A model generated the notes under the pieces. The model was given only the letters and a program-made list of their open reading frames with translations. It was not told the origin of the DNA and ran no database searches. Shown here piece after piece: positions 36,601-48,681 of a stretch of 64,000 nt of DNA (position 1 is its first letter; each line of letters starts with the position of its first letter). Where the stretch lies: contig VZDJ01000346.1 of assembly GCA_008694505.1 (NCBI GenBank), positions 15,541,719 to 15,605,718 of the forward strand. The letters are read 5' to 3'. Both the position numbers and the translations under genes were made by a program. This stretch comes from Cyanoderma ruficeps (taxonomy: Eukaryota > Chordata > Aves > Passeriformes > Timaliidae).

Positions 36601-39485
36601 AGTCTTCATTAGAGTTGCATTGGAGAAATACTGAATTTCTGGGAACTTTAAAGAATAAACGACATGCTTACCAAATAGAAGGATTTAGTAAATAAATGGC
36701 ATCAATGATTGCTATGAATGGGAGTTACTTATGCAAGGGTTTTCAAAATTGGAATAAAAATTTTTCTGGAAGGCAATAGCATATTAAAAGTGTAACAAGA
36801 GATTAGCTGTGCAATAAGGACAAGGATTGGCTTCTAATTATCTAGAGATTTCATTGTTGGTCAGACTCCCTTTATAACTACCACAGAGGGGACAAAAAAC
36901 TATTGAAGTTACATAAAAGGGTCTAAATTATCTGTCACACTGGCATATGCCAGAGGTAATGCTTGTAAGTAGCTGGAGTCAAACTAACACTTGAAAAAAT
37001 TCCCTACTGCAAAATTTTATAAATAGAAAGGGATCTTAGATGCTCTTTTTCATTGCAAATAGCTTACTGAAATGATAATCATAGTTTACTTTACAGTTTT
37101 GTCTTTCAGAAGTTTATTTCACCTCCTGAAGCTTCTTATTTTGATTCCTCATTGTACTTGAGAAGAGGTTTGTGCCTTCCAACATTTCTTAAGAGGGAGA
37201 CGTGCCCTGAAACCTTTCAGAAGTGCAACCACCTGCCAGTCCTGCAGGCAAGCACCAATGCAGCAGCAGCTGTCTGCATACTCTCTCAAGGAATTGGAGA
37301 AAATAAAGTCAGCTTTGTACCTAGATGCTAAAATTAGAATCAGGAAAAGAGGATGTTAATGGTTTAGACGTGTAAATATTGAAGTGAATATTTTATTTGA
37401 AAAGGCAGATAACACAGACTGTAACACACACATTTATTACCCTATTTCCTCTGTCAATTGTGTCTCTTGTGTGATTTTGGAAGGGTTGAAGTAAGTCTTA
37501 GGTTATGAGTTCAGTTCTCAGCACTAGATCTGACAAAAAAAAAATCTTTAAATAAATGAGTGCAGGTTCAAACTAGCATAGTTTATTTTAATGTGCTCAG
37601 TTTAGGCTTCTCAGTATGTGGCAGCTCACCGTGTGCCCTGCTGGGAGGGAGGAGCTGTTGTGGCTGCACAGGAGCTCAGGACCACAGCCAGGAGCAGAAG
37701 CTTCTGCTGGGAACTGCTGTGGTCAATCTGAGTTTACACTGTGCATGTATTCTGGAATTTTCACTTCAGGCATAGAAAACATTTTCAGGTAATAACTTAA
37801 AGCATATAATGGAATAAAAGAAAGAGAAGTTTCGTTTTGCAGCTCTAAAACACAGAAATCTTCACCTTAGTGGGTTCCTAGCTGGGTCACAGCTGGAAGA
37901 GAAATTGAGTGCCCACTATTGGATAATCTGATCCTAAGGTTCCAAATCAATGCAGAAAGGAATTACAACTGGTCTCTACTCACAGGGAGCTACTGAGCAC
38001 ACACAACATGTATTTCTATTGTAGTTGCTTACATCAGGTTTCATTCTGGCCTAATATTTAAGCTTTTACATGGTTTTAAATGCTTGCTGCAAAATCAGAT
38101 CTTTGAGAAAGACATATGACTGGCAGAGAATAAATATTTTACATGGAATAATTACTTATTGCCTGAAGTCTTTGGCATGCTATCCAGTAAGAAAAAAAAA
38201 AATTAATACATGCCAACCACACCTACAAAAGATAAGTACCGTCACAAATCATACTCACTCATTCCAAGATTATCATTTGATAACCAGTCCAAATTGCTGT
38301 TGAGATAATAGCACATCTTTTGATGTTACTGGCAAAGTGCAGGTAAAAATATTTCTGTGTTTGGCTTTCACCATTAGAGCTAAGATTTTACAAAACCTAA
38401 AAACAAAACAAGAGCCAAAGCACAAGAGGAAGAATACTTTCTCATTGTAAATTACATACACTTCAGCATACTTTGGGGAAAAATGCCACCTACTAGAAAC
38501 AGACTATTAAGTGAAAAGTGTATAAGCACAATTTATTTCACTAAGAAAACTTTAGAAATATTTGATACAATCTATTTAGTTTAAGCCTGGTTTTCTTCAA
38601 GGCTTTTGGAAAATACTTGCAGCAGACAGAATAGGTTCTTCCAACAATGAGAGAAGCTAAGTAACTTCTATCGGAAAAAATTCAAACTGTCTGTATCTTT
38701 GTGGCAGATTTCCTTGACACCTCAAGTCCACATCCATTCAAATGCTGCCTCTCTAACATCCCAGGAAGCTTTAATCAATGTCAGGTTTGCACCAGTACAG
38801 AGCAGAATCTCTGGTTTATCAGTTTAAAACAATGGGATCCTTTATGCAGGGAGATTGTGACTCACTGCCTTGTTTGTCCTAGCTAATGAGAACTAACAGC
38901 ACTGTCTGTAATGGATGTGCCATGGATATTACTGTGGGAACGTGCCTTCAGGAAGAGATCCAACTATCTTCAACTGTGTAGTCAAAGATGATTGTTATTA
39001 AAATAATTTTGGAAACTCATGTACAAGTTGTACTTGAATTGCACAGTGAATAAGTTAACAATTGTTCTAACTTATCATAGCTGTTCTGCACATATGTTCA
39101 ACATGCAGCTTGTTGGCATTTTGGTGTCGTGTACGTGTGTGGGGAGAGGGGTGTGAGCAGACCTAGTGTGCTGACTCATCTTGATAGATGGATTGGGTCT
39201 TATCATCATTGAATCAGAGAAACATTGCGTGGTTCTCCAAGATGAAATAGCTTGAGGGAAAAGAATAAACATCCTGCAACAGACCTTGCAGTAAATCAGA
39301 CCAAGGAAAGCCTCAATTCAAGTGACTGGAAGCTTGTTCAGGATTTCTGCCAAAGTTTGTTACACCATAAATGAAAATCCACAAACTAGGAGATGAAAAT
39401 CTGTTAAAGACCCTTGACTGCATATTTGCGGTGTGGGGAACTCTCAGGGACAACTCATCTCCTGGTGTTTCTGTTCCCCTGCTAG
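33657..39485. other. Unique AT-rich sequence with one GC-rich island
   Basis: No gene recognised. 37.62-37.73 kb is a GC-rich patch containing the inverted repeat at 37680-37724. A 12-base A run lies near 38.19 kb. Short frames at 34.9-35.3 kb have no domains. Confidence 0.5.
37680..37724. repeat. 45-bp inverted repeat able to form a hairpin or cruciform
   Basis: Outer arms GACCACAGC (37680-37688) and GCTGTGGTC (37716-37724) are exact reverse complements. Inside them AGCAGAAG (37693-37700) abuts its exact complement CTTCTGCT (37701-37708). The arms are separated by asymmetric bulges of 4 and 7 bases, so 17 base pairs form around a minimal loop. Confidence 0.7.
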
Positions 39486-39576
39486 GGAGGCAGAGATCCA
39501 GAGCAGAGCATGTAGACTTGACAATTTCCTGCAGGAGCAGAGTATTGAAGAAACCATCTGGGAGGAGAACATCTTG
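39486..39576 (+). other. Best candidate coding exon in the window, 91 nt
   Basis: TGTTTCTGTTCCCCTGCTAG is a strong 3' splice site and ATCTTG followed by GTAAGG a strong 5' splice site. After one base, the frame is open for exactly 30 codons to the donor: EAEIQSRACRLDNFLQEQSI, then EETIWEENIL. The peptide is charged, helix-prone and protein-like. The competing frame that holds a longer open run ends in a stop overlapping the donor. I do not recognise the protein. If real it is an internal exon of a plus-strand gene whose other exons are not identified; a lncRNA exon or chance remain possible. Confidence 0.33.
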
Positions 39577-41591
39577 GTAAGGTTCCTAAACTGTGAAGAG
39601 TTATAAATGAAACTGTTTACACCAAGCAACAATAGCAACAGATATTTGGACGCATTCATCATTGTAATATTTTCTTATACATTTCCTTTTAAGAAGTGCT
39701 GTGATCCTGATTTTGTGTTTACTGTGTTTGCTGTGATTACTGATTCATCCAGACCATACAACCACTGAGAGGGTATAGAGGCAGCATGTGCTTGTGATCA
39801 AATGAAGACATGCATTTCAGATTATTTTACAGGATGAAATTTTGCTGGAAAGGTCAGGACTGTGAAGTATTTAGTAGGAAAAAACACAGATAAGATAAAG
39901 CATAGAAGCTAGCAAATCTGCTTTTCAGTTATTCATAACGCTTCTTGTCCCTGTCATGCATGTTGTAAAATGTCTGTATGTTCTCCTGCATGCACTATAA
40001 ATTTTGTATCCATGTAAAAATATTTGTGTATGTCCTATTAGCCTCTATGGATGGTGGGGGACAGATCTGAAACTTATCCCTCCCCTTATCAAATAAGAAA
40101 GGTTTTTAAACATGTCAAAACCTTCCTTTAAATCTCAGGTGAGAACTGCTACATTGAAATGCACCCACCATGAATCATGTCAGGGGCTTTTATTGCAGAA
40201 ATGACCAGGAGTAAATGATCAGAGATTCAGTGAAGGATTGGCATGCAAGTGCTCCTTATAGTGTTACAGACTGGTCTGAAAATGCAATTTTCACCAAAAA
40301 AAAAATGCAGTAAATGTAAAGAAAAAGAAGATAAATTGAAATCCTAAGTGGAAAACCTTGTATTTTCAACCAGAACAGAAATGTTTACATTCTGAAAAGC
40401 AGCTGAAGCACTGGCTGAGGTCTTCACATTTCCATTCTTCTCTCCTGGCTTAACTCTTAAGCTAGAGCACACCTCCTCTGATACAACAATGAATTTGTTT
40501 TTCCAGCAACAACATCAACATTTTCCATTAAAACAAATTGCAAAAACCATGAAAGGTACTTTAATCATAACCCAAAAGCAATAAATTTCCATTATTGAGA
40601 ACTAAAAGGGCATTAGATGCTTATTGGACCTTTCAGGTGAGATGCAGAATGGGAACATAATGGAGAAATGGGATGTCTGCAGTATCTTTCCACTGTGCTC
40701 ATCCACTACAAGATTGTGTGCAGTCTGATAGTAACATCTGTGTTTTTACTTAGACTGTCTTAAAACCCAGATGCTAAGACCATTTGATTGCCTCAATCTA
40801 TGAGGCATAATAGAGACACAATCAGTCCCCAGTCTGTACCCAGCTTCATCAAAATTGGGCACTATGTATCTGTGCAATATTTTTGCAAAATACATTTCTT
40901 TTGTATTATTATAACCTAGAAAGCTGATATCTAAGAATAAAAAATCATATGTAGCTATAATTAAACAGGATTATGAATATTAAATAAATTGCTAAGACTC
41001 AAAAATTTTTATGAATAATGTGGTTCAGAAAACTGAAAAGAAAAAGAAACCTTTCATCTAGTGTGGGAATGAATTAAAAAAAAATCCCTAAAAATAGGTC
41101 CTACAACCTAGATGATATTACCATCAATAGATATCTTTCTGCTATTACTATTCACTATCTCATATGTCCCTTATTTCTCCCAACAGAGAACCAGAAAGCC
41201 TATTCTCTGAAATGGACTGGCTTGGCATGCTGTACTGGAAGAAACCTGCCTACCTGACGAAGGGCAGCTAGGAGAGTCTTGGGAGCAGGGCTGAGGAAGG
41301 TCACCTTGCTGGGGCTACCTTTGCATTAGGGAATACTCAGTAAACCAGGTAACCTGTGGAACAAGAGGAGCATTGACACACGTTTGAGGCCTTGTTCAGG
41401 ATGAAGATGTAATCAGCCATTAAGCATTAATAACTAGTATTAATGAGCCATTAAAAGGATAGGTAACCCTGTGTTGCTGTTCTACTCCTTTACACTTATT
41501 ATTCTGTGAAATCTCAGTAGATTTGAGTTGGGAATATTTGCTTGTTAACTTTACATTTATCACAGGCATGACATAGGTAATCCTAATACCG

Positions 41592-42191
41592 ATGGCAATC
41601 TGCCCCACAGACCCCCCACACTGCATTACTTGTCAGCTGCTTTTTGGAAGCAGTTCAGCCTTTTCACCCATGGCAAACAAGATGAACAGTTGGTCAGTGG
41701 GTTGTCCAAAAAGGCAATGGAAAGTGTCTATTAAAGTAGGTTTAGCACCACTCTGTCCAGTCACACATCACACACAAAACTCCTTGTCAGTTGGAAACAC
41801 AGACAGAATAAACTCACGACTTTCTGGCAGAAACTATGTAGACATTCTGTTTTTTCCCACCTTCCCTTTCCCCTTGGTAACCAATGTATTAATTATCCTC
41901 TTTGGAAATGTAAGGCATACTGAGACGCATATCCTTGATTCCCATGTGGGTGCAGAGGCAAAGTTTTGGCATGCTCCTGAAAAGTGTGCTGTTGAGCATT
42001 TGGAGAGTAAAGAAGAACTCCAATACCCTTCTTGGTTTTCAAAAGTACATATTTTCTCTACATATTTCAAAACCCAGTGCTCTAAATCCATAGAGGCGTG
42101 TATAGTGCTTGCACAGAATGAGAGATGCTTGGCTCTTAAACACAGGACAGGTCATACAATCAAAATCATTCTTTGCATTCTCGTAGTCTAA
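41592..42191 (+). CDS. 199-codon ORF, probably non-coding
   Basis: The longest uninterrupted frame in the window, from ATG to a TAG. The translation has no recognisable domain, signal peptide, transmembrane pattern or repeat, and codon use looks like ordinary AT-rich non-coding DNA. A frame of this length is uncommon but not impossible by chance in 128 kb of six-frame sequence. A shorter open frame lies antisense within it. It is listed because of its length only. Confidence 0.12.
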   Translation: MAICPTDPPHCITCQLLFGSSSAFSPMANKMNSWSVGCPKRQWKVSIKVGLAPLCPVTHHTQNSLSVGNTDRINSRLSGRNYVDILFFPTFPFPLVTNVLIILFGNVRHTETHILDSHVGAEAKFWHAPEKCAVEHLESKEELQYPSWFSKVHIFSTYFKTQCSKSIEACIVLAQNERCLALKHRTGHTIKIILCILVV

Positions 42192-43071
42192 TGAAAGTTT
42201 GACATTGAAAGAGGCTAGAAATTAAACCCCCTATGTAATTTAACCAAGCTTGGGTATTCTTCTGAGAATTTGATGTTGTAATACATTTGATCTCAGTAAA
42301 TGTTTGCTATCTGCCTGAATGTCACTTGCCACATCCTGGCACCAAATCTCCATAATACCCTCCCTGCGTTTTTTGGTAACAAGAAGGGACTTGGCTGAAC
42401 TGACAGCCTTAAAGTGTTTGTTGCTACCCTAGAAGTTTCTGGACAGTCATTTACAGCTCTACTACAATTATTTCATATTGCTAACACAGCCATGAATTTG
42501 ATTTGAAGTTGCATTTAAATTGAAATAATTCTCTTTCACTTCTGCTCTCATGTAAGAAGTACCTGATCCTCTTGATTCAATCACCTCACTATGTCAGATT
42601 GCCTAGAGCTCATGATAAAACTGCTCTAATTCCCTTTTTTAAAGGTCATGTAAACATGTGCGCTTAGTGAATTAGATGCAAATTCAATTCCCTATTCACA
42701 AAGCTTCCTAGTTAAGTTCCTTACCTATCCCTCAGTTGCAAGTTGCATCTGACAGCAGAATATTGACTTTTGAACTGTGGTCGAAGACATGATTTAACAA
42801 AGAAATAACTGCTCCCTGCAATGTAGAGAATACAGATAAAGGGGAAGTGAAGCTACATTTTTTCTAACTGGTCCTTATAATGTAGGTCAGCTAACTCATT
42901 TTTTAACATAGCTATTCCATGATTTTATTTAGGGTTTTTATACTGTGTTTTTATAAGGGTGGTGTGCACTGAAGAACAATATATAGATATCTAGGTACCC
43001 ATGGATGGGTTTTATTGAAGAAGTTACTGTAATTAAGGACTGCTTGAGTGTCCTTCCTAAAAAGGTGTGCT

Positions 43072-43107
43072 AAAACAAAAAACAAAAAACAAAAAAANAA
43101 AAAAAAA
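43072..43107. repeat. Poly-A / (AAAAAAC)n tract with an undetermined base
   Basis: A-rich run with periodic C, N at 43098. It ends in AGGAAAAATGG and is not clearly attached to a retrotransposon. Confidence 0.8.
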
Positions 43108-43190
43108 GGAAAAATGGAAATAATGAATGTCAGTTTTAAGTCATGTCCATCAAAGACTGAATGAAACACACTGAACAGCTCACCATTTCA

Positions 43191-43209
43191 ATAATAATAA
43201 TAATAATAA
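43191..43209. repeat. (AAT)n microsatellite
   Basis: Six ATA/AAT trinucleotide units in a row. Confidence 0.85.
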
Positions 43210-43742
43210 CAGAGTAAATATTTTTGATTCTGGCATTTCAGTTCACCTATAAATAATAGTTTCAGTTCTGATTTTCGTAATCCTGCAAATAAAGTTATTA
43301 CATTTATGGCTGTGTTGTTAGATCTTTCCATATAACTAGTGACTAATTATCTTTGTACACTTATTCTGATCTTTACTACCATAGTTCACCCCATAGGTCT
43401 GTGCAGAATGGTACCTTATCTCTGACTGGGGATGATGATGGAAAAATATCAGCAGTGTCAGCTTTCCTCAGACACCTATTTGTAATATCCTGCAAATATT
43501 TGGTCTGAAATAATCCTGAACTCATTGTTTAGAACTTTTCTGCTGTGCCAGACTCAAAATCTGAGGATGGTAAGACCCAGAAATTCACCAGTTTTGTGTA
43601 ACAAATTTTGCAGACAATGAAATCTCAACTTCTATGTTTGCCTCTAGGTTTTCAACCTCTAGGCTGCACATTTTCAAGAGTTTTGAAAGACCAGGAGAAC
43701 AAAAACATCTTTCAAGAATGTGAAAATCTCAGATGAAAACAT

Positions 43743-43760
43743 ACAAACAAACAAACAAAC
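43743..43760. repeat. (ACAA)n microsatellite
   Basis: Four and a half ACAA units. Confidence 0.8.
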
Positions 43761-46116
43761 TACAAAGCAACAAGTCACCCACATCTGTTGTCATGCTTGG
43801 TAAACCCCGAGATAAAGAAAAGCTGTGGGATTTTCTAGGGCAAACAGTTATTCAGGGTACTTTGATTCTTACCACAGGCAGTGCCTTTTCCAGGTGCATC
43901 ATGCTACAGACAAACCCTGCTGTGGGAAGATCCACAGTTCTGTTTGGCCTCAAGACTTCTCAAACTCCATGAAGTTACAGCACTATTAGAAAGGAAAAGG
44001 GAAGTTTCTTGGTACAATGTTTTGCTGAGTGCCATGACAGGTTGTAACAATGAGGAAAAGGTAGACAGCAAAACATTTCTTGGGGCATGATGAAGAACCA
44101 ACATAGATGTAAATTCATCATTCTTATCAATAAACCACTCCTTGCAGATTCTCCTGGTGTGCTTACCAAAGATAAGGCATACAGCCACCTCATGGGCTCA
44201 GCGTGAGATGAACCAGCACTCCCACCCTTAGGTTAGAACAAGAGCTGAGTTTTAGCCACTTAACAGCCTTGAGGTCCCACTGGGGTCTTGATTCCTACAG
44301 TTCTTCCTTGCAGAAATAAATGAATGCAATATTGGCCAGCAGATTTCTTAAAAAAATTAAACTAAATAGTAAGTGGAATGAAAGATCAAAGGGAATTAAG
44401 CCTAACAATTAGTGCATCTGAATAGTTCATATCTTCTGCTAAAATCGAATATTTCAAACCTTGCTCTTACCTGAAAAGTTTAAAAAAATTAGTCAAGAAG
44501 GTCTCTGGACCACTATAGTTAATTTTCTTTACCAAGTCTTGGGAAAGAAAGGATATTCCAAGCAACTACTGACTTGCCAAAGCAATTGTAGCATTTAAAG
44601 AAAATGGCCCAGGAAATGATATATCAGTTATTCTGATTCTAATCTTAGAAAAAAAAAATAGAAAGCTGGACAAAGTCAGCACTCTATCAACAGGGAATTA
44701 TGTGCTAAAAATAAAACAATATCGTTCAACGTAATTTCAGAGAAAGTACTCGTCAAATTACCTTCTTTAGGTTTTTCTTTTATAAGATTATAGGTCTGGT
44801 TGACAAAGGTAGCTGTGTACACTCTAATCAAATTTCACTGAGGCATTTGACATACTACACATGGCATTGTGTTTTAAAATCCTGCATTATATGTAATTAA
44901 TAGAGCACAGGTTACATGATTTAAAAGCCACTTGACTGATAGCACTCAAAATGTGTGCATTAATGGAAAGGCATTAATTATCTGGGCCATTACTAATAAG
45001 ACAGTGAAAGACTCTTGGTCCTAAGCCATTTTAACCCTTATTTGAAAATAATCTGAATTCTGGGTGCAGTTTGAAGGGGACAAAATGTTGATCCTGTGAA
45101 AAGCAATCAGGAGTCAGCTGTTAGAGTGCACTGAACCTCCTGGGTAGGTGGCCAGAATTCCGCAGAAGTCTGAACACACTGAAATGCTGTGAGCAGGGAG
45201 CAAAAGTAGGTTGTGGAGTGGAGCTGCCAGCCCATGCTCCCAGGGAAAAGAGCTTGTGCATCTTTAGAAACATGAAAAACTCATCCAAAATGGATGCAGA
45301 GGAGAAACCTGATCTTTGACACTAGGCAAAGTTTTTATGGGGAGTCAAGGTGGTGCCAGAGTAAACCCTGGAGAAGTGAGTGAAGAGGAATAGAGTTGAG
45401 GAGATTATTTCTATCCTGTAGGGAGATTTGAGGGGCTGGAGCAGCTGTGGTGAGAGAAAGTTAGAGACGGGGCAGTGAGATGGGGAAGTGGGCACTCCTG
45501 AAATGTGGCTCCTGGTGGTGGCCCCCTCCTTTTCATAACCCTTGAGCCCATTACCCATCCTGCAAGTGTTTGACCATGGCTACTCACATCCAGCACCCTT
45601 CCCATGGCCACACTCAGCTCCTCACCCTGGAGCAGCTGGAACAGACTAGAGGGCTGGCAGCCACCATGGGACTATCAGCTTTCCCGTCTCTATGGACCCC
45701 CTAGGGGAAAGAAATAATATAGGTCCTGTGGCTAGAGATTAGATGGTACTAGTGGTCCTTTCAGAATCCATGCTTCAGAATCCATGAATACCCCTTGCTT
45801 CCTGGGTGGGCTTTCCTCCTTGGTTTCCTCCTTGGGCTTTTCCTACTTGGAAAAAAAATAGAGCTGATTTCTAATCTCTTAGCAAAACTCAAATGGTCTT
45901 GTAGGTCAGATAATGTCAGCCTGGTTAACTTTGTGTTTCTTTGCCTGTTCAAGTGGTATTTGGTGTTTCCCAGAGAAAAAGGACAGGAATCAGTTAAAGG
46001 ACATAGGAACATGCTGCAAATGTGCATGCAGCAATCCTTTTTTTATAGCTATTTACAGTGGCCAGTATCTCTGTGCTTAAACTCTCCACGACATTGATAG
46101 TAATAATTATATCTCG

Positions 46117-46226
46117 TATTTCATTTTGGTAGTACATTCACGATAATGGGAACAATACAGAGAAGATTAGCATGGCTTCTTGACAGGGATGGCATACAGA
46201 TTCATGAAAGGTGACAAATATTTTTT
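46117..46226 (+). pseudogene. U6 snRNA pseudogene, full length, 5' part of a U6-CR1 chimera
   Basis: The central block ACAGAGAAGATTAGCATGG (46157-46175) is identical to the invariant U6 core that carries the ACAGAGA box pairing with the 5' splice site. Upstream, TTTTGGTAGTACATTCACGA aligns base for base with the U6 5' stem-loop and following region. Downstream, CAGATTCATGAAAGGTGACA aligns with the 3' domain, and the copy ends in ATATTTTTT, the U6 3' tail. The length (~107-110) equals real U6. Substitutions in the 5' stem and in the internal stem-loop (GCTTCTTGACAGGGATGGCA) mark it as a decayed copy. No upstream PSE or TATA promoter is apparent. It joins directly to CR1 sequence. Confidence 0.85.
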
Positions 46227-46790
46227 GAGCCAACAATATGCCCAGCAGGACTAGGAAAGTGATTGTCCCTCTGTACTGGGCAGTGGTGAGGCCACACCTT
46301 GAGTCCTGCGTTCAATTTTGGGCCACTCACTTCAAGAAGGACATTGAAATGTTGGAACAAGACCAGAAAGGGAAACAGAGTTGGTGAAGCACCTGGAGCA
46401 CAAGTCAGATGAGGAGCAGCTGACGGAGCTGGGGGTGTTTAGCCTGGAGAAAAGGAGGCTCAGGAGAGACCTTATCCCTCTGTACAACTCCCTGAAAGGA
46501 GGCTGTAGCCAGGACGGGATCAGTCTCTTCTCCCAGGCAGCCACTGACGGGACAAGGGGACATGGCCTCAAGCTGCACCAGGGAAGGTTCAGGCTGGACA
46601 TCAGGAGGAATGTCTTCACTGAAAGGGCTGGTCTGGGGAAGTGGTGGTGTCAACATCCCTGGAAGTGTTCAAGGAAAGGCTTGATGTGGCACTTAGTGTT
46701 GTGCTGTAATTGACAAGCTTGTGATCGGTCAAAGGTGGGACTTGATGATCTTGGAGGTCTTTTCCAACCTTAATGATCTATGATTTTATG
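46227..46790 (+). mobile_element. CR1 LINE 3' end with decayed ORF2 C-terminus, fused to U6
   Basis: It starts GAGCCAACAATATGCCC right after the U6 T-run and then follows the CR1 C-terminal reverse-transcriptase region and 3' UTR. Blocks seen are GGTGAGGCCACACCTTGAGT, a translated segment [20 protein letters not shown] characteristic of CR1 ORF2, and GTTCAGGCTGGACATCAGGA. The copy ends GATCTATGATTTTATGAT, a worn form of the terminal octamers. Compared with the family as I remember it, a block of about 60 bases between 'gtgccc' and 'agcagg' is missing. An open run of ~110 codons (46381-46713) is the ORF2 remnant, not an active gene. No target-site duplication is apparent, as usual for CR1. Confidence 0.9.
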
Positions 46791-48184
46791 ATCTACTTAG
46801 TTTATGACTAGATCAGGAAGAATTTCAGGTTAGTATATTCTTTTTAAATATTAAAACATTTCTCCTAACAGCTAATAGTGAAAAAACCCACCCCAAAAGC
46901 CTTTACTGGAGCTTCATTTAGTGCATAGACTAATTAGTTAAATGCTCCAAGCTAAAGCAAATCCTCAGCAGTTTAGTTTTCAAAATCTGAACTTCTACAT
47001 AGTTTTATTAATAACCAGTACCTTTATAATGGGCCAAATTAAGCCCAAATCCTTTGTGCAAGGGGGCATAATGTTTGGATTTAAAAAATCCATGTGAGAC
47101 TTGCATTTGTTGGTTAGAACCCGATACTAATTAAAATTAGACAAAATCCAACAGACCTTTGATAATTACATCAAAAGTTTGCATTCATTTGATGTGGATT
47201 GTCTATATTTCATTGTTACTCTCTTAAAAGATTATTTATGTACAAAGAGTTAGAAAAGAGTATTAATATTAAAAAAAGTGGAACTATAAGGGCAAACACT
47301 GATTCAGCATATGATTTAATTTAATAAATGTTTGCTTTATTCTGCTCAAAACCATGACTTGTGACATTATTTTTTGCATAAACAGTGATCTACAAAGATT
47401 CTTAGTAAAATATATTTCTGGTGGAACAAGAAGTTTAGCTTGTTTACTGGGGACTGGATTCAACAGCATTTCCTTAATAAGCTGGGCATTAAGGAACTAC
47501 ATCAGCCATATTTTCATTCCAAATTTGCCACTGGTTTACTGAGCAAAGTTCCTCAGAGGAAAAAATCTGATTTCATAAAAGATCACACACACCAGCCCTA
47601 ACAATCTGAGATGCTGAACTGAAAGTTGTCTGGAAATTCAGCATATTTTATGCAACTAAGAGCAAAAAGGCTCACAGCTCACAGCTGAGTACATGGAAGG
47701 CACAGCAGTATTATAAAAGGGAGAGATTACCAAAGATGTCTAGACATGGAGAAAGCATGACCTCAGTTAGAACACTCTGGTATTTACTTTTTCTTTCTAG
47801 AGAGAGATATACAGTACTTCATGATTTCAGTATGCAAGGCAGCAAGGTTTCTGAGAAGTTCGGCAAAAATCCTCAGTTGACTGCAGGCTGGGAAAAATAA
47901 AAAGGAAAGGATCTGAATGAAAATCATCTCTGAGAGAAAAATAGGAAGCAGAGCGCAGCTACTTTTTTATTCTGTCATGCAGAAGGTGTTTATTGCACTT
48001 TAAAGGTATCCACATTAAAAAAAACAATTCAACAAAACTGAAGACCAAACCACTCCAATATTTTTATAAAGTTCCAATTATTTAGGGAGCATTTAAATGG
48101 CAGTTGGCTGTGTAGCCTTACTGCAGACTCAGTGTAGGTAGCAGAAAAACTTTGTCTCATGCATTCTTATTCCTGTGCTCTGCC
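46791..48184. other. Unique AT-rich sequence between two CR1 copies
   Basis: No gene recognised. ACAGCTCACAGCTGAG near 47.68 kb is a short internal direct repeat. Confidence 0.5.
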
Positions 48185-48681
48185 CCCCTCCAGTACCTCC
48201 AGATCTGGGGCCTTCATGAAGGAAAGACATGGACTCATTGGAGAAAGTCCAGACGAGGCTACAAAGACAATCACAGGGCTGGAGCACATCCTATGACGGT
48301 GGGTTGGGAGATTTGGGGTTGCTTGGCCTGGAGAAGAGAAGGCTCTAGGGAGACCTTGCCGCAGATTTCCAGTGCCGAAAGGAACGACAGGAGAGCTGGA
48401 GAGGGACTTCTGACAAGGATATGTAGTGACAAGGGGGAATGTATGGCTTTAAACTTAAAGAGTGTAGGTTTAGATTGGATGTAAGGAAGAAATATCTGCA
48501 AAGATTGGACCGGTTTACCTAGAGAATCTATGAATGCCCCCTCCCTGGAAGTGTCCAAGCCCCAGGATTGTGCTCTGAGAAACCTGGCCTAGTGGAGTGT
48601 GTCCCTGCTCATGGTAGGAGGATTGGAATTAAATGAACCCTAACATCCCTTCCAACACAAACCATTCTATTATTCTATTAT
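48185..48681 (+). mobile_element. CR1 LINE, 5'-truncated 3' end
   Basis: Blocks follow the CR1 3' order: AGTACCTCCAGATCTGGGGC, GGTTGCTTGGCCTGGAGAAG with AGGCTCTAGGGAGACCTTGC, GGTTTAGATTGGATGTAAGG, AACATCCCTTCCAACACAAA. The end is ATTCTATTATTCTATTA, a mutated terminal octamer pair. Frameshifts break ORF2. It differs from the 46.2 kb copy in the final blocks, suggesting a different CR1 subfamily. Confidence 0.88.

Larger units (their letters stand above)
39577..46116. other. Unique AT-rich sequence
   Basis: No recognised gene or transposon. The longest open frame of the window (199 codons, 41592-42191, +) lies here and shows no domain. Low-complexity tracts at 43.07-43.76 kb are listed separately. 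45.1-45.7 kb is GC-richer with short frames but no family match. Confidence 0.5.

Noticed and set aside
46381..46713. 110-codon ORF as a host gene
   Set aside because: It is the remnant of CR1 ORF2, recognisable from [14 protein letters not shown].
48152..48484. 110-codon ORF as a host gene
   Set aside because: It lies in a frameshifted CR1 3' end.
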